From: Planosporangium spinosum
Lineage (GTDB): Bacteria; Actinomycetota; Actinomycetes; Mycobacteriales; Micromonosporaceae
DNA length: 64,000 nt
Assembly: GCF_049999945.1 (NCBI RefSeq)
Contig: NZ_JBLYUB010000010.1
Coordinates: forward strand, 124,001 to 188,000
Reading direction: 5' to 3'
The notes beneath the pieces are model-generated. The model saw only the letters and a list, made by a program, of their open reading frames with translations. It was not told the origin of the DNA and searched no databases. Of the stretch, positions 27,557 through 34,765 are shown one piece after another (position 1 is the first letter of the stretch; each line of letters begins with the position of its first letter). The position numbers were made by a program, and so were the translations under genes.

Positions 27557-27635
27557 ATCCACGACGGCCCCGGGACGCCAGCCCCGGGGCCGTCGTGGAT
27601 GCTCCTCGGCCCCCGGCGTCCCGGCGGGAGAGGAG
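27557..27635 (+). promoter_or_regulatory. Candidate threonine attenuator: mutually exclusive leader hairpins
   Basis: Hairpin A pairs 27557-27574 with 27583-27600 (18 bp perfect, 8-nt loop). An alternative 10-bp perfect pairing joins 27570-27579 (CCGGGACGCC) to 27615-27624 (GGCGTCCCGG) and would break hairpin A. A third element, CTCCTC at 27602-27607, is complementary to GAGGAG at 27630-27635, the ribosome site of the synthetase gene, and is strengthened by 27612-27615 with 27625-27628. GGCGT inside the leader ORF (27524-27528) can also pair with ACGCC at 27575-27579. No T-tract follows, so control at translation start fits better than termination. Confidence 0.6.
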
Positions 27636-27640
27636 ACACC

Positions 27641-28864
27641 GTGAACGACCACCGCAGGCTCGGCCGCGACCTCGAACTGTTCCACTCGGCGCCGCTGGTC
27701 GGCGCCGGGCTGCCCATCTGGCTGCCGGACGGCGCCGCGGCGCGGTACGCCGTCGAGTCCTACCTGCGGGAGGAGGAGCGGCGGGCCGGCTACCGGCACG
27801 TTTACTCGCCGCCGCTGGCCCGGCGGGAGATGTACGAACGGTCCGGGCATCTGGCGAACTTCGCCGACGACATGTTCGCCGGTATCCCGGACGGCACCGA
27901 CGAGCTGTACCTGCGACCGAGCCTGTGCCCGCACCACGCGATGGTGTTCGCCGCGCGCGGGCGGTCCTACCGGGACCTGCCGCTGCGCGTGGCCGAGATC
28001 GGCCCGATGTACCGGGCCGAGCGCTCCGGTGTCTTGAGTGGACTGTCGCGGGTGCGGGCCATCTCGCTCAACGACGCGCACCTCTTCTGCGCCCCGGAAC
28101 AGGTGGTCGACGAGGTGGCCGCGGTACTGGCGATGGTCCGGCGGGCGTACGGCGCTCTCGGCATCCCGTCCGCGCGGTACCGGCTCTCGCTCGCCGGTGG
28201 TGGCAAGGGAAAGTACGTCGACGACCCGGCGGGCTGGGCCCGCGCGGAGGCGATGCTGCGCGAGGCGCTGCGGCGGGCGGGCGTGCGGTACGAGGACGCT
28301 CCGGGGGAGGCCGCGTTCTACGGACCGAAGATCGACGTACAGGTCGCGGGCGCGGGTGGCCGGGAGGTGACCCTGTCGACCGTCCAGGTGGACTTCCACC
28401 AACCGGCGCGGTTCGATCTGTCCTATGTGGATGCGGGTGGCGCGCGGGTCCGGCCGGTACTGGTGCACCGCAGCGTAGTCGGCAGCCTGGAACGGCTCTT
28501 CGCGCACCTCGTCGAGGTGCACGGCGGCGCGTTCCCGGTCTGGTATGCGCCCGTGCACCTGGTCGCCGTACCGGTGGGGGAGGCGCAGTGCGCGGCGGCC
28601 GAGGAACTCGTCGACCGCTGCGTCGCGGCGGGGCTGCGCGCCGAGGTCGACCGGGACGGCACGGTCGCGGCGCGGGTACGCGCGGCGTCGGTGCGCCGGA
28701 AGGTGCCGTACGTGGCGGTCCTCGGCGCCCGGGAGGCAGCCGAGGGTTCGGTGTCGATGCGGCTGCGCGACGGTACCCGCCGCGATCGGCTACCCGTCGA
28801 CGAGGCGCTCGCCCTGGTCACCCGGGTGGTGGCGGTCCGGTCGCCGACCGCCCTGCTGCCGTAG
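27641..28864 (+). CDS. Short threonyl-tRNA synthetase-like protein without editing domain
   Basis: The 407-aa protein contains the class II catalytic core and the C-terminal anticodon-binding domain of ThrRS but lacks the N-terminal TGS and editing domains of the roughly 640-aa enzyme. The three zinc ligands expected in ThrRS are present: Cys in LRPSLCPHH, His in SLNDAHLFC and His in VLVHRSVVGS. EIGPMYRAERSGVLSGLSRV is motif-2-like. The start is GTG 27641 with GGAGAGGAGA upstream. It could be an alternative ThrRS, for instance one giving resistance to a ThrRS inhibitor, or a modifier that charges another carrier. The Thr-codon leader upstream supports real threonine-linked function. Without an editing domain, mischarged Ser-tRNA would need correction elsewhere. 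Confidence 0.85.
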   Translation: MNDHRRLGRDLELFHSAPLVGAGLPIWLPDGAAARYAVESYLREEERRAGYRHVYSPPLARREMYERSGHLANFADDMFAGIPDGTDELYLRPSLCPHHAMVFAARGRSYRDLPLRVAEIGPMYRAERSGVLSGLSRVRAISLNDAHLFCAPEQVVDEVAAVLAMVRRAYGALGIPSARYRLSLAGGGKGKYVDDPAGWARAEAMLREALRRAGVRYEDAPGEAAFYGPKIDVQVAGAGGREVTLSTVQVDFHQPARFDLSYVDAGGARVRPVLVHRSVVGSLERLFAHLVEVHGGAFPVWYAPVHLVAVPVGEAQCAAAEELVDRCVAAGLRAEVDRDGTVAARVRAASVRRKVPYVAVLGAREAAEGSVSMRLRDGTRRDRLPVDEALALVTRVVAVRSPTALLP

Positions 28865-28958
28865 CGGGGTGGTCGATTTCTCGATGTCGGCCGTGTGGCG
28901 GGCAGCGGAAACGGGTAGCCAGTGGGGGAACCCTTCCCGGACATCCACGGAGGTCAGC

Positions 28959-29816
28959 ATGGATGAGACTCAGACCGGTGCGCGTGCCCCCGACAACTCC
29001 GGTGCCGTCCGCCAGGTGGTCGGCGAGGCGACCGACGCCGCCGGCCGCGCGGCCGGAAACGTCGCGGAGACCGCCGGGCACCAGGCCCGCGAGGTGGTCG
29101 GCGAGGTTTCCGCCCAGGCCCGTGGCGTGGCCGCCGAACTCCGCGACCAGATGGGTTCGCAGCTTCGCGGCCAGCACGACCGGCTCACCGACGGGATGCG
29201 CCGGATGGCCGACGAACTGGACGGCATGGTGGCCGACGGCGGCGACTCGCCGGCGCGGGCGGTGGTCTCGCGGGTCGCCCAGGGCAGCCGCCAGATGGCC
29301 GACTACCTGGCCGAACGTGGCCCGGAGGGCGTGCTGGACGAGGTGACGGACTTCGCCCGGCGCCGCCCGGGTGCCTTCCTTGCCACGGCGGCGGTCACCG
29401 GTTTCCTGGTCGGCCGGCTCGGCAAGGGCGTGTTCGGCGGCACGACCGGCTCGTCGGCCGGGTCGTCGGCTGGCGCGCCGCGCCGCGACGCCTTCGTCTC
29501 CGACATCCCGCGGATGAGCCCCGAGCCGTCGTACCCGACGGCCGGCTACCCGTCAAGCGCCGCCGAGCCCGCCACGCCGGTCGCCGCCACGTACCCGACC
29601 GCGGTCGAGCGTCCGTCTACATCGGATATTGCGGCCATGACGGGGTACCCCCACACACCGCCGGCCCCCGCGAACGCGACCGAGTACCTCGCGGCCGGTA
29701 CCGGTAGCCCGGTGCCCGTGTCGGATCCGGTCGAGGCGCCGGAGTACGAGCGCGGGGTCGCCACCGGCGCCCCGGCGTCGCGGTACGGCGGTTCGAGTCA
29801 GGACGGGCTGCGATGA
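28959..29816 (+). CDS. Membrane-associated protein of a holin/DUF3618 cluster
   Basis: 285 aa. Residues 1-110 are helical and amphipathic with repeated GxVAExA-like segments, resembling the LEA/apolipoprotein-like part of actinobacterial envelope-stress proteins. One hydrophobic helix (FLATAAVTGFLVGRLGKGVF, about 135-154) follows a Pro-Gly turn. The remainder is a Pro/Ser/Thr/Tyr-rich tail. GGAGG 5 nt before the ATG at 28959 fixes the start. A GGGTAG box with a possible GTGTGG 14 nt upstream (about 28892-28917) is reminiscent of SigB-type stress promoters, weakly. It overlaps the holin-like gene by 4 bp. The exact function is unknown. Confidence 0.75.
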   Translation: MDETQTGARAPDNSGAVRQVVGEATDAAGRAAGNVAETAGHQAREVVGEVSAQARGVAAELRDQMGSQLRGQHDRLTDGMRRMADELDGMVADGGDSPARAVVSRVAQGSRQMADYLAERGPEGVLDEVTDFARRRPGAFLATAAVTGFLVGRLGKGVFGGTTGSSAGSSAGAPRRDAFVSDIPRMSPEPSYPTAGYPSSAAEPATPVAATYPTAVERPSTSDIAAMTGYPHTPPAPANATEYLAAGTGSPVPVSDPVEAPEYERGVATGAPASRYGGSSQDGLR

Positions 29817-30328
29817 CCGCGCCGTACCCGCGTCGGAGCGAGACGCTGGACACCCAGCCGCTGCACACCGAGCACCTACACACCGAGCACCCGCGCACCG
29901 AGCACCCGCGCACCGAGCACCTGCACACCGAGCACCTGCACACCGAGCCCAAGGGAACGTCCATCGGCCAGCTCATCGCCGACATCAGCGACGACCTGTC
30001 CCGCCTGTTCCGGCAGGAGGTCGAGCTGGCAAAGGCTGAGCTGCGTCAGGAGGCCGTCAAGGCCGGCAAGGCCGCCGGGATGCTCGGCGGGGCCGGCGTC
30101 GCCGGGTACATGGTGGCCCTGTTCCTCACGCTGGCCGTCATGTTCGGGCTGGGCAACGTCATGGATCTCGGCTGGGCGGCACTGATCGTGGCTGTCGTCT
30201 GGGCGGCCGCCGGAGCGGTGCTGTACCTGAACGGCCGACGCAGGCTGAGCACCGTCTCACCGATGCCCCGGCAGACCGTCGAGACGATCAAGGAGGACGC
30301 ACGGTGGTTGAAGAACCCGACCGGATAA
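29813..30328 (+). CDS. Phage-holin superfamily (Phage_holin_3_6-like) membrane protein
   Basis: 171 aa. The N-terminal 45 residues contain about six TEHLH/TEHPR pentapeptide repeats encoded by a 15-bp minisatellite. Then comes the family core: SIGQLIADISDDLSRLFRQE, an amphipathic helix, two transmembrane helices (GVAGYMVALFLTLAVMFGLG and WAALIVAVVWAAAGAVLYL) and a basic tail. Despite the name, chromosomal members are not lysis holins. They travel with DUF3618 proteins in actinomycete envelope clusters. The start ATG overlaps the previous stop (ATGA), and the gene overlaps the next by 25 bp. Confidence 0.85.
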   Translation: MTAPYPRRSETLDTQPLHTEHLHTEHPRTEHPRTEHLHTEHLHTEPKGTSIGQLIADISDDLSRLFRQEVELAKAELRQEAVKAGKAAGMLGGAGVAGYMVALFLTLAVMFGLGNVMDLGWAALIVAVVWAAAGAVLYLNGRRRLSTVSPMPRQTVETIKEDARWLKNPTG

Positions 30329-31092
30329 GGAACGACATCGAGTACACCCGGGCCGCGCTCGCCCGGGACGTGGACCGGCTGGCGGAACGGACCAGCCCGA
30401 GCCGGGTGGCCCAGCGGCGCTGGGCCGCCGTGAAGGAGAAGGTGCGCGGCGTGAGCGACAAGGTGATGGGTACGCCCACCGAAGCGGCCCACTCGGTGCA
30501 GGCGACGGCGGGACAGGCGACCGACACGGCCAGCCACCTGGCGTACCGGGCCGGGGCGAAGGCCACCGACGCGGCGCACCAGGCCGGTGACCTGGCGCAC
30601 CGCACCGGTGACCGGGTCGGTGACCTGGCGCACCGCACCGGTGACCGGGTCGGTGACCTGGCGCACCGGGCGGGCGACACGGTGAGCGACGCCGCGGGTA
30701 GCGTGGCGGAGACGGTCCGCCAGGCGCCACGGGCCGTGGCGAGCGGTACGCAGGGCAATCCGATCGCCGCCGGTGTGATCGCCTTCGGGGTGGGGATGCT
30801 GGCCGCCTCCCTCATCCCGGAGACCGACGTCGAGCGGAGGGCCGCACAGCAGCTCCGCGACAACGCCGGTGACCTCGTCGATCGGGTACGCGAGCCGCTC
30901 ACGGAGTCCGCGCAGCAGCTCAAGCAGGACATGGCCGACCCGGTACGCGAGGCGGTCGACCAGGTGAAGGAGACGGCGGTGAACGCCGCGCAGACGACCG
31001 TCGACGAGGCGAAGTCGTCCGCCAAGGGCGCCGCCGAACAGACGAAGCTGTCCGCCAAGGACACCGCCGAGCAGGTGCGCAGCGCTACGTAG
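30304..31092 (+). CDS. DUF3618 domain protein
   Basis: 262 aa. The N-terminal DUF3618 signature is RIRNDIEYTRAALARDVDRL. A long helical middle follows, including three 11-residue repeats GDLAHRTGDRV (from a 33-bp tandem DNA repeat at 30590-30675). There is a central hydrophobic helix (NPIAAGVIAFGVGMLAASL) and an amphipathic tail with repeated KSSAKGAAEQTKLSAKDTAE-like segments. The GTG start overlaps the holin-like gene and is preceded by GGAGGA 7 nt upstream. This completes a three-gene, translationally coupled membrane operon, probably concerned with envelope integrity or stress. Confidence 0.85.
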   Translation: MVEEPDRIRNDIEYTRAALARDVDRLAERTSPSRVAQRRWAAVKEKVRGVSDKVMGTPTEAAHSVQATAGQATDTASHLAYRAGAKATDAAHQAGDLAHRTGDRVGDLAHRTGDRVGDLAHRAGDTVSDAAGSVAETVRQAPRAVASGTQGNPIAAGVIAFGVGMLAASLIPETDVERRAAQQLRDNAGDLVDRVREPLTESAQQLKQDMADPVREAVDQVKETAVNAAQTTVDEAKSSAKGAAEQTKLSAKDTAEQVRSAT

Positions 31093-31111
31093 CCGATACC
31101 CTTCCGCGATC

Positions 31112-31151
31112 TTGGACACGTGGCGGTGCGGTAGGCCCGCCACGTGTCCAA
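31112..31151. terminator. Inverted repeat after the DUF3618 operon
   Basis: TTGGACACGTGGCGG (31112-31126) is perfectly inverted at 31137-31151, with a 10-nt loop; GATC and AATC flanks extend it imperfectly. It lies 20 bp after the stop codon. The core GGACACGTGG is shared with the repeat at 57864-57911. Confidence 0.75.
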
Positions 31152-31160
31152 AATCTTGGA

Positions 31161-31246
31161 GCCGTCAGCCGTCAGCCGTCAGCCGTCAGCCGTCAGCCGT
31201 CAGCCGTCAGCCGTCAGCGGTCAGCCGTCAGCGGTCAGCCGTCAGC
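31161..31246. repeat. 7-bp tandem repeat array
   Basis: About twelve copies of GCCGTCA, the later ones varying as GCGGTCA. It directly follows the inverted repeat and fills the gap before the YbjQ-like gene promoter. A slippage-prone array of this kind probably varies in length. Confidence 0.9.
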
Positions 31247-31367
31247 GGGGGACGTGGTCCATGCCGGGACCGTAGTAGGCGATAGTCAGGTACCTGACGT
31301 TTAGCGCCCAAAGCGGTGCCGGTCCAAAACGGCAGTGGGCGCGACCCGGCGGGCCTACCCTCCATTT

Positions 31368-31724
31368 GTGTTGGTCGTTACGACGGAGAGCCTGCCCGGC
31401 TACGAGATCCAGGCCGTCCTCGGCGAGGTGCTCGGCGTGACAGCGTGCACCCGCAATCCCTATGTGGCCGGCTTCGCCGCGCTCGACGGCGGTGTGGGCG
31501 CGGAGATGGCTCGGGTGCTCGTGCAGAGCCGCGCCTCGGCCATCGCACAGATGATCAACGCGGCGCGCAGTCGGGGCGCCACGGCGGTCATCGGCATGCG
31601 TTTCGACAACCGCGACATCACCGGCAACTGGGTGGAATTGTGCGCCTACGGCACCGCTGTGGTCGCGCGGCCGGTCACCGTCGGTGCCCCCGGCCGGCAG
31701 GTGACGGGTACCGAGGCGGGCTGA
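31368..31724 (+). CDS. YbjQ/DUF74 family protein
   Basis: A 118-aa YbjQ (DUF74, 'heavy-metal-binding') protein, which forms small oligomeric beta-alpha assemblies of unknown role. Typical parts are TTESLPGYEIQAVLGEVLG, AARSRGATAVIGMRFD and VELCAYGTAVVARPV. The start is GTG 31368, 6 nt after TACCCT (31356-31361), so it is probably leaderless. The frame is open 11 codons further upstream, but that would cover the promoter. A 3 x 18-bp tandem repeat begins right after its stop codon. Confidence 0.87.
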   Translation: MLVVTTESLPGYEIQAVLGEVLGVTACTRNPYVAGFAALDGGVGAEMARVLVQSRASAIAQMINAARSRGATAVIGMRFDNRDITGNWVELCAYGTAVVARPVTVGAPGRQVTGTEAG

Positions 31725-31778
31725 CCGGCCGGGGCGGCGCCACCGGCCGGGTCGGCGCCACCGGCCGGGTCGGCGCAT
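31725..31778. repeat. Three 18-bp tandem repeats directly after the ybjQ-like stop codon
   Basis: Units CCGGCCGGGTCGGCGCCA at 31725, 31743 and 31761; the first base follows the TGA. Confidence 0.9.
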
Positions 31779-31807
31779 GCGCAGGTGGGCCGTGCCCGCC
31801 ACTTGCG

Positions 31808-31868
31808 ACAACTTCCGGGATGTTGTGGTCTCAGGTGGGGGCGGAGACCACAACATCCCGGAAGTTGT
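31808..31868. repeat. 25-bp perfect inverted repeat between convergent genes
   Basis: 31808-31832 (beginning ACAACTTCCGGGATGTTGTG) is perfectly inverted at 31844-31868 around an 11-nt loop, followed by GACGATCATGG. It shares ACAACTTCC, GTGGTCTC and GTGACGATCATGG with the repeat at 25151-25233. Confidence 0.9.
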
Positions 31869-31879
31869 GACGATCATGG

Positions 31880-31967
31880 GGACGCCGGTGATCGCGGGGC
31901 GCCGGTGATCGCGGGCGCCGACGATCACGGGCGCCGACGATCGCGGGCGCCGACGATCGCGGGCGCC
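31880..31967. repeat. 16-bp tandem repeat array
   Basis: About five to six copies of GCGCCGACGATCGCGG with variants, immediately after the long inverted repeat and before the stop of the convergent accA gene. Confidence 0.85.
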
Positions 31968-31983
31968 GGTCAGCGGCTGCGGG

Positions 31984-33738
31984 TCACTTGATTTCGCAGA
32001 TGACCGTGCCGGCCGGCACGACCTCGCCCACCGCGGCGGTCAGGCCGGTGACCACACCGGCCTTGTGCGCGTTGAGTGGCTGCTCCATCTTCATCGCCTC
32101 CAGGACGACGATCAGGTCGCCCTCTTCCACGGCGTCGCCGTCGGCAACCGCGATCTTGACGATCGTGCCCTGCATCGGGCTGGTCAGCGAGTCGCCGCTG
32201 GCCCCGCCGGCCTGCTTGCGGCCGGCGGCCCGCTTGCGTGCGGCCTTCGGTGCGGTGCCGGCGGCCGCGGGCGCGCCCGCACCGAACCCGGCGGGCAGGG
32301 AGACCTCCAGTCGCTTGCCGCCCACCTCGACGACGACCGTCTCGCGCGGCTCCGCGTCGGTCTCGGCGACCGCGCCGCCGGTGAACGGCGGGATCCGGTT
32401 GTCGAACTCGGTCTCGATCCAGCGGGTGTGCACCCGGAACGGCTCGTCGGTGAACGCCTCGTCGCGCACGATCGCCCGGTGGAACGGCAGCGCGGTGGCC
32501 ATGCCCTCGACCACCATCTCGTCCAGTGCCCGGCGGGCCCGCTCGACGGCCTGGGCCCGGTTCTCGCCGGTGATGATGACCTTGGCCAGCAGCGAGTCGA
32601 AGTTGCCGCCGATGACGCTGCCGGACTCGATGCCGGCATCCACCCGGACGCCGGGGCCCTGGGGCAGTTGCAGCGTGGTGACCGTGCCGGGGGCCGGCAG
32701 GAAGTTACGGCCGGGGTCCTCGCCGTTGATGCGGAACTCGATCGAGTGACCGCGCGGGGTGGGGTCCGTGTCGAAGCGCAGCTTCTCGCCGTCGGCGATG
32801 CGGAACTGCTCGCGGACCAGGTCGATGCCGGCGGTCTCCTCGGTGACCGGGTGCTCGACCTGCAGCCGGGTGTTCACCTCCAGGAAGGAGATGGTGCCGT
32901 CGACTCCGACCAGGTACTCGACCGTCCCGGCGCCGTGGTAGCCGGCCTCGCGGCAGATCGCCTTGGCGCTGTTGTGGATGCGGGCGCGCTGGTCGTCGGT
33001 CAGGAACGGCGCGGGCGCCTCCTCGACCAGCTTCTGGTGGCGGCGCTGCAACGAGCAGTCCCGGGTGCCGACGACGATCACGTTGCCGTGCTGGTCGGCC
33101 AGGACCTGTGCCTCCACGTGGCGCGGACGGTCGAGGTAGCGCTCGACGAAGCACTCGCCCCGGCCGAACGCGGCGACCGCCTCGCGGGTGGCGGACGCGA
33201 ACAGCTCCGGGATCTCCTCGATCGTGCGGGCCACCTTCAGGCCACGCCCGCCGCCGCCGAAGGCCGCCTTGATGGCCACCGGCAGGCCGTGCTCCCGCGC
33301 GAACGCGACGATCTCGTCGGCGTCGGCGACCGGCTCCGGGGTGCCCGGTACCAGTGGGGCCCCGGCGCGCTGCGCGATGTGCCGGGCGGTGACCTTGTCG
33401 CCGAGGTCCCGGATCGCCTGCGGGGTCGGGCCGATCCAGGTCAGTCCGGCGTCGATGACCGCGCTCGCGAAGTCGGCGTTCTCGGACAGGAAGCCGTAGC
33501 CGGGGTGCACGGCGTCGGCGCCGGCCTTGGCCGCGACGTCGAGCAGCTTGTCGATGCGCAGGTACGAGTCGGCGGCGGTGTCACCGCCCAGGGCGTACGC
33601 CTCGTCGGCGAGGCGCGCGTGCGGCGCGTCGCGGTCGGAGTCGGCGTACACGGCGACGCTGGCCAGGCCGGCGTCCTTGCAGGCCCGGATGACGCGGACC
33701 GCGATCTCGCCCCGGTTGGCGATCAGTACCTTGCGCAC
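31984..33738 (-). CDS. accA: Acyl-CoA carboxylase alpha subunit (biotin carboxylase + BCCP)
   Basis: 584 aa. Residues 1-450 are biotin carboxylase: the N-domain KVLIANRGEIAVRVIRAC, the ATP-grasp glycine loop FGGGGRGLKVA, EVNTRLQVEHPVTEE and RINGEDP. A linker rich in Ala and Lys follows (about 490-515). The C-terminal biotinyl domain carries the modified lysine in LEAMKMEQP. It carboxylates biotin for transfer by an AccD beta subunit to acetyl- or propionyl-CoA, feeding fatty acid or methylmalonyl-CoA synthesis. Size and layout match mycobacterial AccA3. The GTG at 33738 has GGGAGG 7 nt upstream; an upstream extension is not supported. The beta (50740) and epsilon (45860) subunits lie in the same neighbourhood. 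Confidence 0.95.
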   Translation of the reverse strand: MRKVLIANRGEIAVRVIRACKDAGLASVAVYADSDRDAPHARLADEAYALGGDTAADSYLRIDKLLDVAAKAGADAVHPGYGFLSENADFASAVIDAGLTWIGPTPQAIRDLGDKVTARHIAQRAGAPLVPGTPEPVADADEIVAFAREHGLPVAIKAAFGGGGRGLKVARTIEEIPELFASATREAVAAFGRGECFVERYLDRPRHVEAQVLADQHGNVIVVGTRDCSLQRRHQKLVEEAPAPFLTDDQRARIHNSAKAICREAGYHGAGTVEYLVGVDGTISFLEVNTRLQVEHPVTEETAGIDLVREQFRIADGEKLRFDTDPTPRGHSIEFRINGEDPGRNFLPAPGTVTTLQLPQGPGVRVDAGIESGSVIGGNFDSLLAKVIITGENRAQAVERARRALDEMVVEGMATALPFHRAIVRDEAFTDEPFRVHTRWIETEFDNRIPPFTGGAVAETDAEPRETVVVEVGGKRLEVSLPAGFGAGAPAAAGTAPKAARKRAAGRKQAGGASGDSLTSPMQGTIVKIAVADGDAVEEGDLIVVLEAMKMEQPLNAHKAGVVTGLTAAVGEVVPAGTVICEIK

Positions 33739-33928
33739 CTGGGTTCCTCCCGATGGTGAAGACCGGACGCCGACGGCGGCACCGAACCCCACCGCGGGGT
33801 GCGCCTGACCGACCGTTATGTCGCGCAGTTTAGCCAAGCTGGGTGGCGGCGAAATGCGGCCGTCGTCACGTTGTGGCGACCGTATCCGTGACGGTCGTCG
33901 CCACCCGAGGACGCGTGACATCACTTTT

Positions 33929-33944
33929 TAGTCAACTTTGGCTA
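33929..33944. promoter_or_regulatory. PadR operator at the padR promoter
   Basis: TAGTCAA-CT-TTGGCTA, a 7+2+7 inverted repeat with one mismatch, ends one base before the TAGGCT -10 box (33946-33951) of the padR-like gene. The same palindrome, perfect, occurs at 34632-34647 upstream of the ABC genes. This implies autorepression. Confidence 0.7.
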
Positions 33945-33957
33945 TTAGGCTTGGTAC

Positions 33958-34602
33958 GTGTCGACTACGCGAATGATGATCCTCGGACTGGTCCGATGGC
34001 TGGAGCCGGTGCACGGGTACGACGTCCGCCGGGAGTTGATGAGCTGGCAGGTGGACCGGTGGGCCAACCTCCAGCCCGGCTCGATCTACCACGCGCTGCG
34101 CAAGCTGACCGAGGAGGGGTTGCTCGCCGAGGTGGCCACCGAGCAGGTCGGCGCCCGGCCGGCCCGGACCACGTACCGGACCACCCCGGCCGGTGACCGC
34201 GAGTTCGAGGACCTGCTGCGCAAGTACTGGTGGGAGTACCGCGACGCGATCGACCCGTTCAGCGCGGCCTTCGCGTTCCTGCCGGCGCTGCCCAGGCGGG
34301 AGGCGGTCGCCGCGGTGCGCAACCGGGCCCGGGTGCTCGACGCGCGGGCGGACGAGCTCGAGGCGTTCATGTGCGACGAGACGGTCTGGGACGCCGGAAA
34401 GCCGGTACACGTGAAGTGGGGCCTGGAGCTGGACGTGCTGCGCGCCCGGGCCGAGGCGGAGTGGTGCCGCCGGGTCGCCGGGCGCATCGAGGCGGGCGAG
34501 GGCGGCCACACCGGCGAGTTCGACCGCGAGGAGATGGGCCGCCGCTGGCGCGAGGCGATCGTCGAGGAGTTCGGCCCGGCGGACGGTACCGGCACGCCCT
34601 AG
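33958..34602 (+). CDS. PadR family transcriptional regulator
   Basis: A 214-aa PadR-type repressor. The winged helix (LRRELMSWQVDRWANLQPGSIYHALRKLTEEGLL-type region, residues about 20-60) is followed by the long C-terminal helical dimerisation part containing a conserved WEYRDAIDPF. The GTG start is 6 nt after TAGGCT, so it is probably leaderless. Its promoter and that of the downstream ABC operon carry the same TAGTCAA-N2-TTGACTA palindrome, so it is expected to repress both itself and the exporter, with a toxic compound as inducer, as in LmrR-type systems. Confidence 0.88.
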   Translation: MSTTRMMILGLVRWLEPVHGYDVRRELMSWQVDRWANLQPGSIYHALRKLTEEGLLAEVATEQVGARPARTTYRTTPAGDREFEDLLRKYWWEYRDAIDPFSAAFAFLPALPRREAVAAVRNRARVLDARADELEAFMCDETVWDAGKPVHVKWGLELDVLRARAEAEWCRRVAGRIEAGEGGHTGEFDREEMGRRWREAIVEEFGPADGTGTP

Positions 34603-34631
34603 GGCGGGGCCGCCCCGTCGTCGGTGCGTAA

Positions 34632-34669
34632 TAGTCAAACTTGACTAGCGGATTCGTGTCACGTAGCTT
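34632..34669 (+). promoter_or_regulatory. Promoter and PadR operator of the ABC exporter operon
   Basis: The -35 TTGACT (34641-34646) and -10 TAGCTT (34664-34669) are separated by 17 bp. The perfect palindrome TAGTCAA-AC-TTGACTA (34632-34647) overlaps the -35. A second nested inverted repeat, built on GTCAT-T-ATGAC with GGTG/CACC flanks, occupies 34681-34704 in the 5' leader. Confidence 0.75.
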
Positions 34670-34765
34670 CCTCCTGTCGCATGGTGGCGTCATTATGACA
34701 CCATCGCGGCGTCGCGCCACGGGGGACCCGCCGGCGCGTTCGTCCTGAGACAGGCGGAGGCCTAA

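Noticed and set aside
29813..30328. Prophage holin, implying a lysis module
   Set aside because: The family name is misleading; context is a chromosomal DUF3618 membrane operon with no other phage genes.
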